Source: Symsagittifera roscoffensis (lineage: Eukaryota; Xenacoelomorpha; Acoela; Convolutidae). Taken from it: a stretch of 64,000 bases of DNA. The notes beneath the pieces were generated by a model that had not been told where the DNA came from, searched no databases, and worked only from the letters and a program-made list of their open reading frames with translations. The DNA lies in contig NC_087067.1 of NCBI RefSeq assembly GCF_963678635.1, positions 12,500,844 to 12,564,843 on the forward strand. The letters run 5' to 3'. A program made the position numbers and the translations under genes. Positions 55,095 through 64,000 of the stretch are shown piece after piece (the stretch's first letter is position 1; each line of letters starts with the position of its first letter).

Positions 55095-55524
55095 AAAATT
55101 TGAGCAAACAGCCGCTGCGGCCTCAAGTTAATCGGACTCGAGTTTGGGTATAGTTGTTTCAGTACGAGCTCGGGTATAAAACTTGCTTTAATTCGCAAAA
55201 CAGGAGCCTTCCAAAACACGATACTGAACGCAGTTCTCTACAATTCTGACAGATGACCACAAAAAAAACCCAACCGCGCAAAATATTTCAAGCCAACTGT
55301 CGTCAAACATGAGAAGTCCTACCATTTCATATGTGCACTGAATTAGGGCGTATATGATCCAATTTCAGGTCCAAAACATGCGAAAAGCTATCGGGGCTTA
55401 CACGTATTTCCTGATGGTTTTCAATGTTTCTTTTAATGTTTAATTTTTCCAATTGAACTTCAAATGGGGGAAGAGATTGAAAAAAGCTGGGTAGTTGCGA
55501 TAGGCGCCATTATAAGCAACTTTG

Positions 55525-55757
55525 AGCTCTTTTGCACCCCTACCCCGACACACATACACACATAATTCAAACTTTCCGATTTCATAAATGTTTTAGTGTT
55601 TTATTGGCTAAATGCGTGAGGTTACGATATAAGTTATGAAGAGGGAATCTGTTGGCAAAGATTTATTTGTTCACTATGCCAAGTTGCCTTGCGTTATGAC
55701 AACGTAAAATTGATTTACAGCTTGAAATTCGAAAGTAAGGGAGAGTGAAAAAGAGCC
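55525..55757. mobile_element. hAT-like MITE, diverged copy
   Basis: AGCTCTTTTGCACCCCTACC on the left faces AGGGAGAGTGAAAAAGAGCC on the right. The interior shares GTGAGGTTACGATATAAG and GTTATGACAACGT words with other copies. Flanks CAACTTTG and TAGTTTTG could be an eroded duplication. Confidence 0.6.
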
Positions 55758-55846
55758 TAGTTTTGAAGGGGTAACGCGCTAAAAACGTCTTTTTTGGCCA
55801 CTTTTTTTCTCCAGAAGTTAGCTGCGGTGAAGAAAAAAGTTCACTT

Positions 55847-56012
55847 GCCTTTTTACCCCCACCTCACAATTGCATCGATTTCACGGTGTAACGAGTGATT
55901 TTACAAGGTTGAGTATGATGACCAAATATGTAATGGTTATCTTATAAAAATTTGATAATGTGAACAGAAAAATTACCGTAAAAATTGGAAGGTGGGGAGA
56001 AAAGGAGAAAGA
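55847..56012. mobile_element. hAT-like MITE, short subfamily copy
   Basis: The left end CCTTTTTACCCCCACC is eroded. The right end is GGGGAGAAAAGGAGAAAGAG then CC. Its interior (GGTGTAACGAGTGATTTTAC, ATGACCAAATAT) matches the copy at 63806-63968. Confidence 0.55.
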
Positions 56013-57275
56013 GCCCAGAAATTTATAACAAAAATTTTCATATCGATTTTAGAATATCAATTTGGCCGATCTAAAAAAAGTATGACAAAGTTTTAAGTTT
56101 TTTTTGAAAATCGGCCCCTATTCAAGAAATTTCTAGATGAACTTCTTTTTCTATGTAGAATTTGCTGATATATTTTGACGACTGAATCATAAAATGTCTA
56201 ATGGGATAGATTCGAACACGAAAACTACTCAGAAACCCAAGAGTAGTTCAGTTATTGTCTCAAAACAAGAAACAACATCCAGCGACAAAGGCCAGCTTTT
56301 TCATTCCTGTTGATAAGCAAAAACGACGTTGAATTACTTTTTGTTTTCGTTTTAAATCAAGTATTATTGTTAATGGAACAATACAAAACTTAAAATTTTT
56401 ATTTCCTATTTGGCACTATTTTTAGTTCCAACCCTCTCACAAGTATCGGTTTTTAGTTGTAACATAAGTAAAATAATCTGACATCGTGAACAAAAGCTAA
56501 GGAGAGGAAAAAAAATTCAACCTTCATTTCTCTGTCATAATTTATCCGAGTGATAATGTGATCAGAAAGTTCAAAGTTCAAAATTATCTGAGGTATGAAA
56601 AAATTTTGAACTAAAGAGTTGGATTACATCATTACAAGTACAACTGACGAATCATCTGCCACACCTTCAATCAGGCGAAAGAAACCGAAAGAGAATGACA
56701 AGGAAATAATAGAAAATTTAGCGCAAAGATTTCAATCACTGCATTATCTGCTACTATCAATTTTTATGTTACGTTTACTTCAAAATTGAAAATTTAGTTT
56801 TTAAATTATTTTAATAATTTCTAGTTTAAGAGCAACAAATTTTAAATAAAGTTTTTGTGTTTATTGTCTTTGTCATTCTAATTTTAATTCTTAGTTGAAA
56901 GTTTTCTAAACAATTTTTTAAGCAAGACTATTAAATCGATGAAAAATTTTAAGTAATAATTATTCAAGCTCAAAACTTTAGGATTATTTTTCAAAATCAG
57001 GTTGAATTGTTTTTTTTTCTGTTTTTTTTTGCAGTCGGAATAAAAAACATTAAAAATTTTAGTTTAACTCGGTAAGTGTTAAAATATCAAGCATTCAAAT
57101 CGTTTTTTTTCATATCATCATCCTTTAAAACATTTCAAATGGTGACTTTTAGGGTGCTCCCTTGTTCTTTAAAAACTTTAGGTATCCATGACAAGCACGT
57201 TAAAAAACTTTGGGGATCTGCCGCCTGAAAACTGTTAATTAGTAGTGTTTTTGATATTTGAGTGAGGAATAATTT
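56013..57275. other. AT-rich non-coding stretch
   Basis: No gene supported. CAATTTGGCCGATCTAAAAA at about 56058-56080 resembles 38580-38600 (the acceptor side of sialidase exon 6), a short similarity of unclear meaning. Confidence 0.35.
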
Positions 57276-57773
57276 AGTTTTCCAGCCCTACACTCATAAA
57301 ACTTATTTGTACATCAAGGCTATATATTTATTAAGTCTGACACAAAAGTTATATCAAGATGTTGAGTTTATAATTCAAGTCCAGTTCAAGTCCATTTTTT
57401 ATGTCAAGACAAATCGGTTTATTTCCAGGAAATTACTCATCTCAGACCGACATTATTTCGCTTACACTGAAATTACGTCGGCAATTTGCCCGAACAAGTC
57501 AAGCTGCATTTTTTCCACATTGTTGCCTAAAACTTAATCTTAAATTTTTTAGGCCTGTTATTCAATTTGATAGAATAAAAGGAAATAAAAATTATACCTA
57601 AAATATTTAAGTAGTAGGACAACAAGCCAAAGGACCAATGAACTAAAAATAAGACCAACAGTAAGCAATAACTTAGTTTTCACCTCGCTCACAAAAGTTA
57701 TTTGTATATCAGGGTTATAAATTTATTAAATTTGAGACAAAAGTTACATCAAGATATTGCGTTCAGTAATTAA
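57276..57773. repeat. Pair of diverged direct repeats (57276-57383 and 57675-57773)
   Basis: Both carry ACTCATAAAACTTATTTGTA / GCTCACAAAAGTTATTTGTA, then TATA(T/A)ATTTATTAA and ACAAAAGTTA(T/C)ATCAAGAT. They are about 400 bases apart. No coding. Confidence 0.65.
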
Positions 57774-58163
57774 TAGTACGAACTATTTTTAGTTGCTTAT
57801 TAACAGTACTGCAGTTGCAAATGGGCGCGGCAGGCTTGCCGAAAACCTTAAAAGACTCAACCATTTTAATTCCCAACAGTTTCACAAGTAAACTTTTTTC
57901 TAGAAAGCAATTGGATATCGTTTATACCAAAAATTTAGAAGAAAAATTTTGCCACGTAAAGTCAGAGTATTGTGAGCTACTGATGGTGATTTTTTTGAAC
58001 ATAATATACGATATTGAAAAGAAAATGCACCTAAGGCGCAATTTTGATCAAAACTTTTTAAAAATTTCGACCAATGCGAATGATGCTAAATGAGGCAAAT
58101 CAAAATTGAGCACACTTTGATTGAACTTCACAGCTCTCAAAAAATCATCTTTAAAACCATCTT

Positions 58164-58471
58164 ACGCTTTAAATTTCATTAAAAACATCTTATGTTATAA
58201 ATTTCACTAAAAATATCTTATATTTTAAATTTCATCAAAAACATCTTATGCTTTAAAATTCATTAAAAACATCTTATGCTTTAAAATTAATTAAAAACAT
58301 CTTATGCTTTAAATTTCACTGAAAACATCTTTTGCTTTAAATTTCATTAAAAACATCTTATGCTTTAAATTTCATTAAAAATATCTTATGCTTTAAATTT
58401 CATTAGAAACATCTTTTTCTTTAAATTTCATTGAAAACATCTTATGCTTTGAATTTCATTAAAAACAGCTT
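58164..58471. repeat. 28-bp minisatellite, 11 units
   Basis: Eleven head-to-tail 28-bp units begin like ATGCTTTAAATTTCATTAAA and end AACATCTT, with one to five changes each. The array edges are clean. AT-rich and non-coding. Confidence 0.93.
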
Positions 58472-58479
58472 ATGCCATC

Positions 58480-60890
58480 TTATGAGAAAAAAATTTAAAG
58501 CGTAATGCATCAAGTAAAGTTCAGTGAAGCTGCAAAGACACGTCTTCTCAAAAAATGGATCGAAAGCTTGATATTAGATATATAGTCGTAAGCAAACAAA
58601 GAAATGGCTTAAAATTTATGGCAAAACCTCATTATTTCTAGCGCAGGGAGACAAGTAGCTATCGATCACGGTTCGGATTCTTAATTTTTATATGTTGAAC
58701 AGAAGACGAAAAACAAACTGACATTTACTTTTCGGCTTTGTAGGGTTTTAAGATCTACTTAAAAAAACCCCCTCACTTTGGTATCTACTTAGATACCAAA
58801 GGAACTGCCACCCCTATTAATAAAAGCTGTAAATAGCACTAGAGCTTCTCATTTAAAATTCAAATTTTACTGCAATCTGATCAGTCGAAAATGCGTTATT
58901 TTAATCCACTTTAACAATTCACCCCTTTCTTAAAAAGAGGGGGGGAAGGGCAATTGTTAACTAGATCTGGGTTTTAAGAGGTCGCTGTCTCGTACCATTT
59001 GAATGCCTTGAACAGAATAATCACAGTTTGGCATAGGCTTTTTTCATCTGAACTGCAAGCAAGAGAAGAATTTTTGAAACAAAAGCTAAATTTTCAATAG
59101 TTGCATGTTTGCGGAGCCAGTTAAAGCGAAATGTCGTTAGGTGGTAGAACAAAATGAGTTGATAAGCTGTATCTTTTTTATTGGCTGACCGAAACTGGCC
59201 AAGGTGAAAATATGTGTAACCTACTCACAGGCGTCTGGTTACTGTCTTGATGACTTAAGCTCGTTGTTAAGTAAAGAAACATGTTTTAAAACTGAGACTG
59301 AAAGATACATTAAATTGTATTTTAAATTTTAAAACAGGGAGTTTTTTTCCGGGATGCAAGTTCTTATAAGACAAGCATAGCCGATTACTGTGAAAACAAC
59401 ACCACAGAATGTAAAAAAAATTAAAAAGCGTAAGAAAAATTTTAAAAATTTTCAAGCTATTTCTTAAAATTTTTTCGCAGCTTTTCATTTCCAAAATGGC
59501 CCTGAAAACTTGAGTAGAGTTAAGTTTTCACGACATAATTACGCATAAATAAGTACTGTAAGACTAAACGCTAATTGTATTTGCTTGAAGTTAGAGCAAA
59601 AATCAAAAATTTAAAACTTAATTTTCTCGACACTGGGAAATTTTTTTGGGAATTTGTTCATGTCGTTGGAATTCCGACTGAAACGGATTCAATCTGTTGA
59701 ATGACTCAATCCAGTTAGATGTTTCTTTGTGGCAGCTGAATTTGCGAGGAAAACAAAAAATAAAAAAACAGACACCCGAAGACGAAGTTCCTCTCCATTT
59801 TCAAATGGCCGGAACAATAATGCCTAGTTATCAAAAATGTACTGAATTGAATGGTATGGTTTTAAAACATAGGATCTCAAAAATTACCTTACAACTAAAT
59901 AAAGCAAGGCAACTTTAATATTTAAAAAAAGGTAGAGTCTTGCTACTTACTTTGAGGCTTGTCGCAGCGATGTTAATTCCGCTACCAAATTTTCATGGTC
60001 TGGACAGTTATTTAAAATGGAAGAAATAAAATCTAACAAAAGTAACGGAACAGCATGAAACTAAGTCGCAGTTTAGTTTGAAAAAGACTCCGATATTTTG
60101 GTCCTGAAGCATCGACACTTTTGACTGAAATTACGTACTAATAAGCTATGCTCTCAAAAATAGACCGGAAAACGATGTTTGAAATTTAAAACTAATGGTT
60201 TTTGGAGGCTAATTACCACAATGAATAAGATTCGAACTTCCAAGAGGCAAAAACGCAAATTTAAAAATTTACATATTTTGACAAACAAATTTTGAAACAG
60301 GTGCTGCATTCTTCTACAGGTGTAGCTTACTTTTTTTCGGTCGAGCTGATATCAGTTATATTTTTCTTCGTCGCGCCCGACGGGATTAACTTTTTCTGAA
60401 CCGCGCCGGTTGCAGGCAAATCTCAACAGTCTGCAAATTCTTGAAAGAAAAAAAAGTTATGGTGAATTAACGAAAACCTGTCGCAATTGTCTAGTCATCT
60501 AATCACAATCTTGACCTGAGTAGACTTGTCCTCAAGTTTCACCGCTAATACTCTGTATTACAAAGCATGGCGAGTTTTGCTGCAATTTGAACGCTATCGC
60601 TTTCTGTCAAAATTTTGCAGTTTCAATTCTTTTCTTTTTGATTTTTTTTTTCAAATACAACAGCAAAATTTTTATAGGCTGCTGAAATAACTAATTTAGT
60701 TCATATCATTTTTTATCTCAAAAAATGTCTATTCTCAAGCTCTTCTTCGAATGCTTGCCAAAAATGTTTACTGCGGTGAAGCGGTTTGAAATGTTGGCAT
60801 ATTTTATACTGTGACGCGAAAGATTTAAGCTTTTCAGAATTCAAATAAACACACTTCCTTCAAGGGAGAACGATTCAAATAACTAGTCTT
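58480..60890. other. Gene-free AT-rich stretch
   Basis: No supported coding on either strand. GGTATCTACTTAGATACC at 58780-58797 is a perfect 18-base palindrome. A short GC-richer patch occurs at 60365-60415 (CGCGCCCGACGGGATT, GAACCGCGCCGGTTGC). Confidence 0.4.
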
Positions 60891-61030
60891 ACAAGACTGC
60901 TCATGAAAGATCGACGCTTTGAATATCCCGACTGCCTTTTACTTTATCATCTATGGATTAGTATTTGTTTTTAAGAATGATGAAGCTGATTTTTTGATTT
61001 TTAAAATCCTCCACCCGCTATTTTAAGTAT
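60891..61030 (-). repeat. 520-bp repeat, inverted partial copy
   Basis: It starts ACAAGACTGCTC, the exact complement of the GAGCAGTCTTGT tail. ATATCCCGACTGCC and TCCTCCACCCGCT follow, the complements of the tail-side interior. The hairpin itself is lost. Confidence 0.65.
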
Positions 61031-61040
61031 ACTTGATTTT

Positions 61041-61223
61041 GAAGCAAGATTTTGAGCGTAATTGTCTAAAAAAACCGCTCAAACCGCTCAAATCTTGCGC
61101 GGTTTTTGAGCGTTTTTTTTAGATAAACCGTTCAAAAACCGCTCAAACCGCTCAATTTGAAGCAAGATTTTGAGCGTAATTGTCTAAAAAAACCGCTCAA
61201 ACCGCTCAAAGCTTGCTTCAAAT
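61041..61223. repeat. 118-bp-period duplication of AACCGCTCAAACCGCTC sequence next to the broken sialidase exon
   Basis: GAAGCAAGATTTTGAGCGTA at 61041 recurs at 61159. Between and after are runs of AACCGCTCAAACCGCTCAA and their inverted GAGCGGTTT/GCGCGGTTTTTGAGCG forms. The block ends with CTTGCTTC, complementary to its own start. Confidence 0.75.
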
Positions 61224-61243
61224 TAGGTGAAAAATCTCCTTCT

Positions 61244-61352
61244 CCGTCTACTGAAAGTGGTTCAGTGTGGCCACAAGCTATCAGGCGTCCAATATGAGGG
61301 GGTTGTTTCTTTTGCACTCCCAGGGAAGGTCCGCCTCGATATTGGAAGGCAC
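61244..61352 (-). pseudogene. Sialidase exon 3', truncated second copy
   Basis: From the acceptor GACAG at 61353 onward it reads AFQYRGGPSLGVQKKQPPHI, then GRLIACGHTEP, matching exon 3 of the intact gene in phase and sequence. Similarity stops after VDG (61244), where the third Asp box should follow, and the 118-bp repeat block takes over. The copy therefore cannot encode a full enzyme unless an unseen arrangement exists. Confidence 0.85.
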
Positions 61353-61816
61353 CTGTCAATCAAGCATGATTCTTTTCTACAGTTTTTTTTGATGGTACCA
61401 ATATTTCAATTAGGTTTTTGATTATTTATTTATCTAAGTTGACTTCATTTTTTCTCCAATTTTGCTTTAGGGGAAAAAATTTTGCTTTAGACCAAAAAAA
61501 TTTTTGCAAAGAAAACTTCCGGCTTGAATTGCTTTAAAAAGTTTGTACATAGTAAACAATTTTGTTAAAATCAATTATCGTCTGAAATTTTTTTTTTTTC
61601 AATCCCATATCGTGTAAATTTAACCTAAAATCAAAATAAATTGGTTTCGAATCGTGCAAGGAAAAGTTTTTCGTTGCTTGTTCACAGTTGTCATCCTGTG
61701 TTTTTACCTTCAAACATCTCATATTCTTCGAAATATTATGCAAATGGTGTCGAAATTCTAATATCATAGGAGTCAGTTATGCGCGATGAAAGCCCCAGTT
61801 AACAGCGTGTGAATTT

Positions 61817-62872
61817 TTAGAATGCCATTCCAAGTGTGTAACCGTCCTCAACGCCGAGGGATCGCCATTTGGATCTTGTGCCTCTGATGCAAATGTTGGT
61901 TGCTCTTAGTATAGCGAATGAAATTCTACATCTCACCCAGCACATGACATGACTATATGGACGGTCCCATTTTGATGCCAGACCATCTGCTAGTCGTTTG
62001 AGGAAAAACGTGAACTCCGGTGCCAAAACACCATCTATTGAAGTGACAAGTGGAGTGAAAGACATGTGCTTTTCTTCACAAGCTGGTCCATACTTATTTT
62101 TCTTCTCAATCTCTGCAGTTTTCAGTACATTCATGGGATTGCGGTTTTCGTAAGACGGAGCGTCAGTGTCTGTAACACGGATGTCGAACGACGCAGCCGA
62201 CTGTCTATCCCAAACCCCACGAGCTGAAAGATCTGCAATTAGTGCCGGGGTTCCATTTTCTATATCTGGTTCTTTTACGACAGGTTCTCTTTTCACATCT
62301 TTCCACAAAATTGAAGCAAGATCGCCCACTGCGTCTCTTATTTCGTTGTGTCGTAGTGTTACCAGTCCGCCCTTCTTGCAAGAAAGTGCATACTGTAAGT
62401 CAAAATCTTGTTGACATCCATCGCATCTCGAGAAAGAACGTTTGAGTGGTTTTCTGTACCTGACACATAGAGCGTCTCTGAACTCTGTGGCTGACAAATC
62501 AAAATTATCTTTCAACAAGGGCAGCGAAGTTAGCCACAAGGAACAGTTGTTGTCGATTATTCTCCGGATCGCTCGTTTCTGATCTGCTGGTAAAACTGCA
62601 AGCAATTCATCGAGTTTATCTTTGTCCACAGCATTTTGTTTCTCCTCGTGATTTTTTCTTGCTTCTCTCATCTTTGTTTTGTGTAGAGTTTGGTCGAAAT
62701 CATCTTGGTTAAGGATCGAACTCACGAGACAGTCGGTTGCTTCACGTGAAGTGGAAAATGCTAGTTTGGAACCTTCTATTGGATTTCGTACACCTAGTCC
62801 CCCTCTTTTGACAGGAAGTGAATACAAAACACGATCTGAGTGTGTGACATTATCGTCTGAAATTGATCCAAA
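61817..62872 (-). pseudogene. 5'-truncated LINE-type ORF, C-terminal region with CCHC and restriction-like endonuclease pattern
   Basis: The frame is open without an ATG from about 62872 to the stop at 61817; the first listed codon, at 62827, is TTG. Residues 135-150 form CX2CX6QX4C, a zinc knuckle with Gln where His is expected, followed by KKGGLVTLRHNEIRDA. Then ADLSARGVW, ASFDIRVTDTD and AEIEKKNKYGPAC give an E/D...D...E-x-x-K layout like the PD-(D/E)XK endonuclease of R2-type non-LTR elements. The end reads FAILRATNICIRGTRSKWRS. RT is absent, as expected for a 5'-truncated LINE copy. It lies in the intron between sialidase exons 2' and 3', same strand. The class call is by pattern. Confidence 0.6.
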
Positions 62873-62911
62873 TTTGAACTTTTTGTTCCTAAAATTGATA
62901 CTAATTAGTAC

Positions 62912-63120
62912 CTATTTGAGATGAGATGTTGACTGGCTTTGACCATGTTTGACCATCGTCTAGTGATTTGCTCACGTAATTGGACCACTTATTATCCGGA
63001 CAATCTTTGGAACAAGCGGTGAAGATAACAAAAATTGCTCCTTTTTCATAATCAATTATAATGTTTCCAAAATAGATGTTTCCGCTGCCTGGTGACTCAA
63101 ATATATGCATCACAGAAGAC
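62912..63120 (-). pseudogene. Sialidase exon 2', second copy
   Basis: Exactly 209 bases, as in the intact gene, with acceptor CTTAG and donor GTACTA. It encodes IFESPGSGNIYFGN, then FTACSKDCPDNKWSNYVSKS and the Asp box SLDDGQTW. About 55 of 70 residues equal the intact copy by eye, and the phase is the same. No exon 1 is visible between here and the window end at 64000. Confidence 0.88.
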
Positions 63121-63805
63121 CTAAGTAATCAACACGTGAAGTGATTCGTGTGAGAGCAACCCGTTAAACTATGCAATCAAAATTTTCAACTAGCTATTAT
63201 ACTGCATCTAATTATATTCCACTTGTCAAAATATATAATTTGGATGGCTTTTTCCGAGTTTCGAAGAAAGTGAGGATTAAATATGCTTGGTTGGTTTTTT
63301 CTAATTGAGACCAATTTCCAATTTCGACAGCGTTTGTGTATCGATAAATTTGACATGTTTTGTGAGAAAAGAGTCACCGAGCACAAATATTCAGTCATTT
63401 TCTTCAAAAGACAGAACAAAAAAAAAAGAAAAGTGCGTATTATGGGTAGACCATCGTAATTAAACTGCCAAATGAATTTGAAGCAATTGCTAAACCTGCG
63501 GTTGAGTTTCCCTGGTTAAGACAATAAGCTCAAGGCTTGTCAATAAATTTCTATAGGTTTTGATAATAGATCAAAAAAGAATTCATTTGCAAACTAACAC
63601 TCGTGACGAATGTAAGAGCAGCTTAGCAAGCGATCTTTCGGCAAAGCCGCGTTTGAAGCTAGCTCTTTTGAGCCTGCAAACAAAAACTAGCACTGCAGCC
63701 GACTTGTTACTCATTTTACTAATTTTATGTTTTTTTCGCTTTCTTAACGTTTTAAAATTATTTTATATGAAAAATTCTCAATACAAGAACCTAATTTGTC
63801 GAGTA
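63121..63805. other. AT-rich non-coding stretch beyond sialidase exon 2'
   Basis: I searched the minus strand for the signal-peptide and YRIP exon and saw none. CTCGGTGACTCTTTTCTCAC near 63360-63382 (complement) belongs to unclassified sequence. If exon 1 exists it is beyond 64000. Confidence 0.4.
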
Positions 63806-63968
63806 GACTCTTTTTTCCTTCCCCCACTTTGCACGAATCTGAAGTTTTTGGTGTAACGAATGGTTTTACAATGTTATTTATGAAGACCAAATATTTTGTG
63901 ATAACCTATTTAGTCCGTATATTACTTTTCATAGCAATCGAACAATGTGAACACAAGGAAAAAGAGCC
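63806..63968. mobile_element. hAT-like MITE, short subfamily copy
   Basis: GACTCTTTTTTCCTTCCCCC on the left faces AAGGAAAAAGAGCC on the right. The interior matches 55847-56012 (GGTGTAACGAATGGTTTTAC, AAGACCAAATAT). Confidence 0.6.
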
Positions 63969-64000
63969 GTTAAGTACGTTATTTGAGTATTCGGTCTTTC

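Larger units (their letters stand above)
54091..55374. repeat. Tandem duplication, unit B
   Basis: Direct repeat of 52830-54090 with a longer (CT)n tract (54678-54821). Outside the tract the two units differ by only scattered single bases, so the duplication is fairly recent compared with the decay of the element. Confidence 0.88.

Noticed and set aside
57262-57537. 91-codon plus-strand frame
   Set aside because: It lies over a repeat pair, and the composition matches non-coding flanks.
58164-58471. CRISPR-like array
   Set aside because: The 28-bp units are directly adjacent with no spacers and all diverge together, so it is a minisatellite in animal DNA.
59697-59918. 73-codon plus-strand frame
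   Set aside because: Short, no motif and no splice context. The length is expected by chance in this amount of sequence.

Overview
The window is AT-rich animal DNA dominated by mobile elements. It carries one recognisable host gene, an intron-containing lysosomal-type (NEU1-like) sialidase with GT-AG introns, plus a broken second copy of part of that gene. Several retroelement classes, hAT-like MITEs and microsatellites fit an invertebrate metazoan. I could not name the species, and I saw no bacterial-type operons, CRISPR arrays, rRNA or tRNA genes.

Positions 1-23631 are one giant Ty3/gypsy-type LTR retrotransposon on the minus strand. Its 5' LTR is 22715-23631. Its 3' LTR is cut by the left window edge and only 1-326 is visible. 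If both LTRs are about 917 bp, the whole element is about 24 kb. In element order it has: a 3-kb leader with a dense array of CCCCTCCGGATT-like motifs; gag with two CCHC knuckles; an aspartic protease (DTGA); RT and RNase H (YVDD); a spacer; an integrase (D,D35E); an acidic region; and a macro-domain-like module ending pol. Two further long coding blocks lie where simple gypsy elements have nothing or env. The first (9886-5293) carries a complete-looking SGNH/GDSL hydrolase. The second (5281-1265) is 513 and 823 residues split by one in-frame TAG, with no family I recognise. The copy is decayed. It has in-frame stops, including two at probable Trp codons, many frameshifts and two deletions, one removing an RT motif. 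The two LTRs differ by roughly 2% by hand count.

Positions 23632-28250 hold an older, more degraded retroelement on the minus strand: a CCHC knuckle, a DSGA protease, an integrase fragment and an integrase C-terminal domain, with RT missing. A 100-bp GC-rich hairpin follows at 28781-28880. Positions 30110-32749 are a broken array of a roughly 520-bp repeat that ends in a small hairpin. From 32.7 to 36.9 kb there is AT-rich non-coding DNA with fold-back elements and a 22-nt G run.

Positions 37037-40872 (minus) encode a 403-residue sialidase. I assembled seven exons whose phases all match, and every expected catalytic residue is present. Positions 41-51 kb are mostly gene-free, with a cluster of TTCAGATCTGAA palindromes and several hAT-like MITEs, two of which have perfect 8-bp target duplications. 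Positions 51.8-55.4 kb are a BEL/Pao relic whose RT region is tandemly duplicated (1261-bp period), with a (CT)n tract inside each copy. Positions 57-61 kb contain repeats and a 28-bp minisatellite. Positions 61.2-63.1 kb hold sialidase exons 2' and 3', with a 5'-truncated LINE-type ORF (CCHC plus restriction-like endonuclease type) inserted in the intron between them.

The most promising system is the giant LTR element with its macro-like module, SGNH hydrolase, unknown 3' polyproteins and leader motif array.
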